64,000 nucleotides of DNA from Clostridiales bacterium. Lineage in GTDB: Bacteria; Bacillota; Clostridia; Saccharofermentanales; Saccharofermentanaceae. Both the position numbers and the translations under genes were made by a program. The DNA lies in contig JAFRQR010000009.1 of assembly GCA_017428545.1 (NCBI GenBank), positions 1-64,000 of the forward strand, in the 5' to 3' direction. The notes beneath the pieces were generated by a model that was not told where the DNA came from, made no database searches, and was given only the letters and a program-made list of their open reading frames with translations. This document shows positions 63,157 through 64,000 of this stretch, piece after piece. The number at the start of each line of letters is the position of its first letter. The stretch's first letter is position 1.

Positions 63157-63933
63157 ATGGGTAATGTGGATGTTTTGTCGGACCAAAAGGCCGGTCCGGA
63201 AATTGCGCTTTGTAAAAACAGGTCAACAGGTTTTCTAAGTCGTAATGTAATTAAGTATTTCATGGTCCTTCTCATGGTAGTTGACCATGTGGCATTCTGT
63301 TTTACGGATTCTTTTCCGTCTCCGTCTTACGAGATCATGCGCTTCTTCGGAAGATGCGTCGCTCCTGTATTTGCTTTCTTTATCGCAGAAGGCTATATGC
63401 ATACAAGTGACGTAAAAAAATTCAGAAGGCGCATCGGAATTCTCGCACTGGTATCGTACCTTCCGAGTGTGTTCTGTTTCATCGGTATTGAAGAGATAAA
63501 AACGTCTCCCGCCGAACTTGTTGCACAGACCATCATTGTCTCCTTCTACCTCGCTTTAGTGGCTTTAAGTGTCTGGTACAGCGAAAAGATGAAAAAACGC
63601 ACGAAGATCATTCTTATCGTTCTTCTTACCTTAGCATCTGTGATCACGGATATGCCGGTCGCAGGTGTTCTGGCTCCGCTTTTTCACTGTGTGTTCAGAG
63701 ATAATAAGAAGATGAGATATATCACGGTTTCTCTTTCATATGTTGCTTTCGTCGCACCGATGATCGCACTTTATGGATGGAGCACCGCGGGTATTCTTCT
63801 TGCTCCACTTCTTCTCATTTTCTGTTACAACGGAAAAGCCGGAAAAAAGAACGCATTTAACAAGTGGTTCTTCTACGTTTTCTATCCTCTTCACATCGTG
63901 ATCCTCGGGATCCTCAGATGGTATGTTATTTGA
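63157..63933 (+). CDS. TraX-family membrane protein
   Basis: 258 residues. After a polar start of about 25 residues come seven to eight membrane segments, with VIKYFMVLLMVVDHVA, MRFFGRCVAPVFAFFIAEGYMHT and FYVFYPLHIVILGILRW typical of TraX. The F-plasmid protein acetylates pilin, but chromosomal Firmicutes copies are of unknown function and probably acyltransferase-like. No conjugation genes are near. AAAGGA precedes the ATG. Confidence 0.85.
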   Translation: MGNVDVLSDQKAGPEIALCKNRSTGFLSRNVIKYFMVLLMVVDHVAFCFTDSFPSPSYEIMRFFGRCVAPVFAFFIAEGYMHTSDVKKFRRRIGILALVSYLPSVFCFIGIEEIKTSPAELVAQTIIVSFYLALVALSVWYSEKMKKRTKIILIVLLTLASVITDMPVAGVLAPLFHCVFRDNKKMRYITVSLSYVAFVAPMIALYGWSTAGILLAPLLLIFCYNGKAGKKNAFNKWFFYVFYPLHIVILGILRWYVI

Positions 63934-64000
63934 AGCACCTGATTAAGAAATAAAGTATCTTCCCGTGCTCAAAAACAAACGGCCCCATCGTCCTTCTCCC

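Noticed and set aside
63157..63933. Evidence of a conjugative element from TraX
   Set aside because: TraX-like proteins are common as isolated chromosomal genes, and no relaxase, coupling protein or integrase is present.

Overview
The window looks like chromosome of a Gram-positive, plant-fibre-degrading member of the Clostridia (rumen, gut or anaerobic-digester type). This is inferred from gene content: an ECF riboflavin transporter with an FMN riboswitch, BceS/VncS-like two-component and ABC systems, an LtaS-like enzyme, a GH9-CBM3 cellulase, pta-ackA acetate formation and an LplB/LplC-type sugar importer. No 16S or other phylogenetic marker is present, so the genus is left open.

Layout. 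0-1 kb: truncated transposase start, then riboflavin transporter ribU behind an FMN riboswitch. 1.1-2.7 kb: VanY-like lipoprotein carboxypeptidase and an MBL-fold hydrolase. 2.7-7.7 kb (minus): response regulator, intramembrane-sensing kinase, ABC ATPase and large FtsX-type permease. 7.8-12.2 kb (minus): NatA/NatB-like ABC-2 exporter, one permease of which carries a CPBP protease domain. 12.4-14.7 kb (minus): pta-ackA. 14.8-21.1 kb (minus): LtaS-like enzyme, DEAD-box helicase and membrane-anchored GH9-CBM3c-CBM3 cellulase in a tight operon. 21.4-23.5 kb: DUF2975, small Xre regulator and DUF4153 membrane protein. 23.6-26.0 kb (minus): deoxynucleoside catabolism deoB-deoC-cdd. 26.1-27.3 kb: phosphodiesterase-like protein.

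27.4-42 kb is a uronate and probably glucuronoxylan locus. uxaC, uxuB, uxuA, kdgK and eda form a complete route from glucuronate to pyruvate and glyceraldehyde-3-phosphate. Around them lie an LplB/LplC/solute-binding importer (ATPase not encoded here), an SGNH esterase that may deacetylate the substrate, a YesL-like protein and a GntR/FadR-type regulator. CTAG-centred sites in the promoters of these units suggest one regulon under that regulator. The importer operon also has a long, highly foldable leader.

42-49.7 kb: FkbM methyltransferase, zinc-ribbon membrane protein, galK, metallophosphoesterase, a YtrA-like regulator with its ABC exporter, and tcdA. 49.7-53 kb: FlaA1/CapD-type nucleotide-sugar dehydratase, a structured-RNA candidate and an SDR epimerase. 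53-56.6 kb: Xre membrane regulator, 61-bp tandem repeats, TetR regulator divergent from a lone fabF. 56.6-64 kb: hybrid histidine kinase, PhoP/PhoR-like pair divergent from a Na/phosphate cotransporter, and a TraX-family protein.

The strongest unexplained signal is genome-scale. The octamer AAAAGCAC (almost always followed by C or T) occurs about 33 times by hand count, on both strands equally, where about 2 are expected by chance. It lies in several reading frames, in intergenic DNA, and once as an inverted pair that forms a terminator. That pattern resembles the DNA uptake sequences of Haemophilus and Neisseria.
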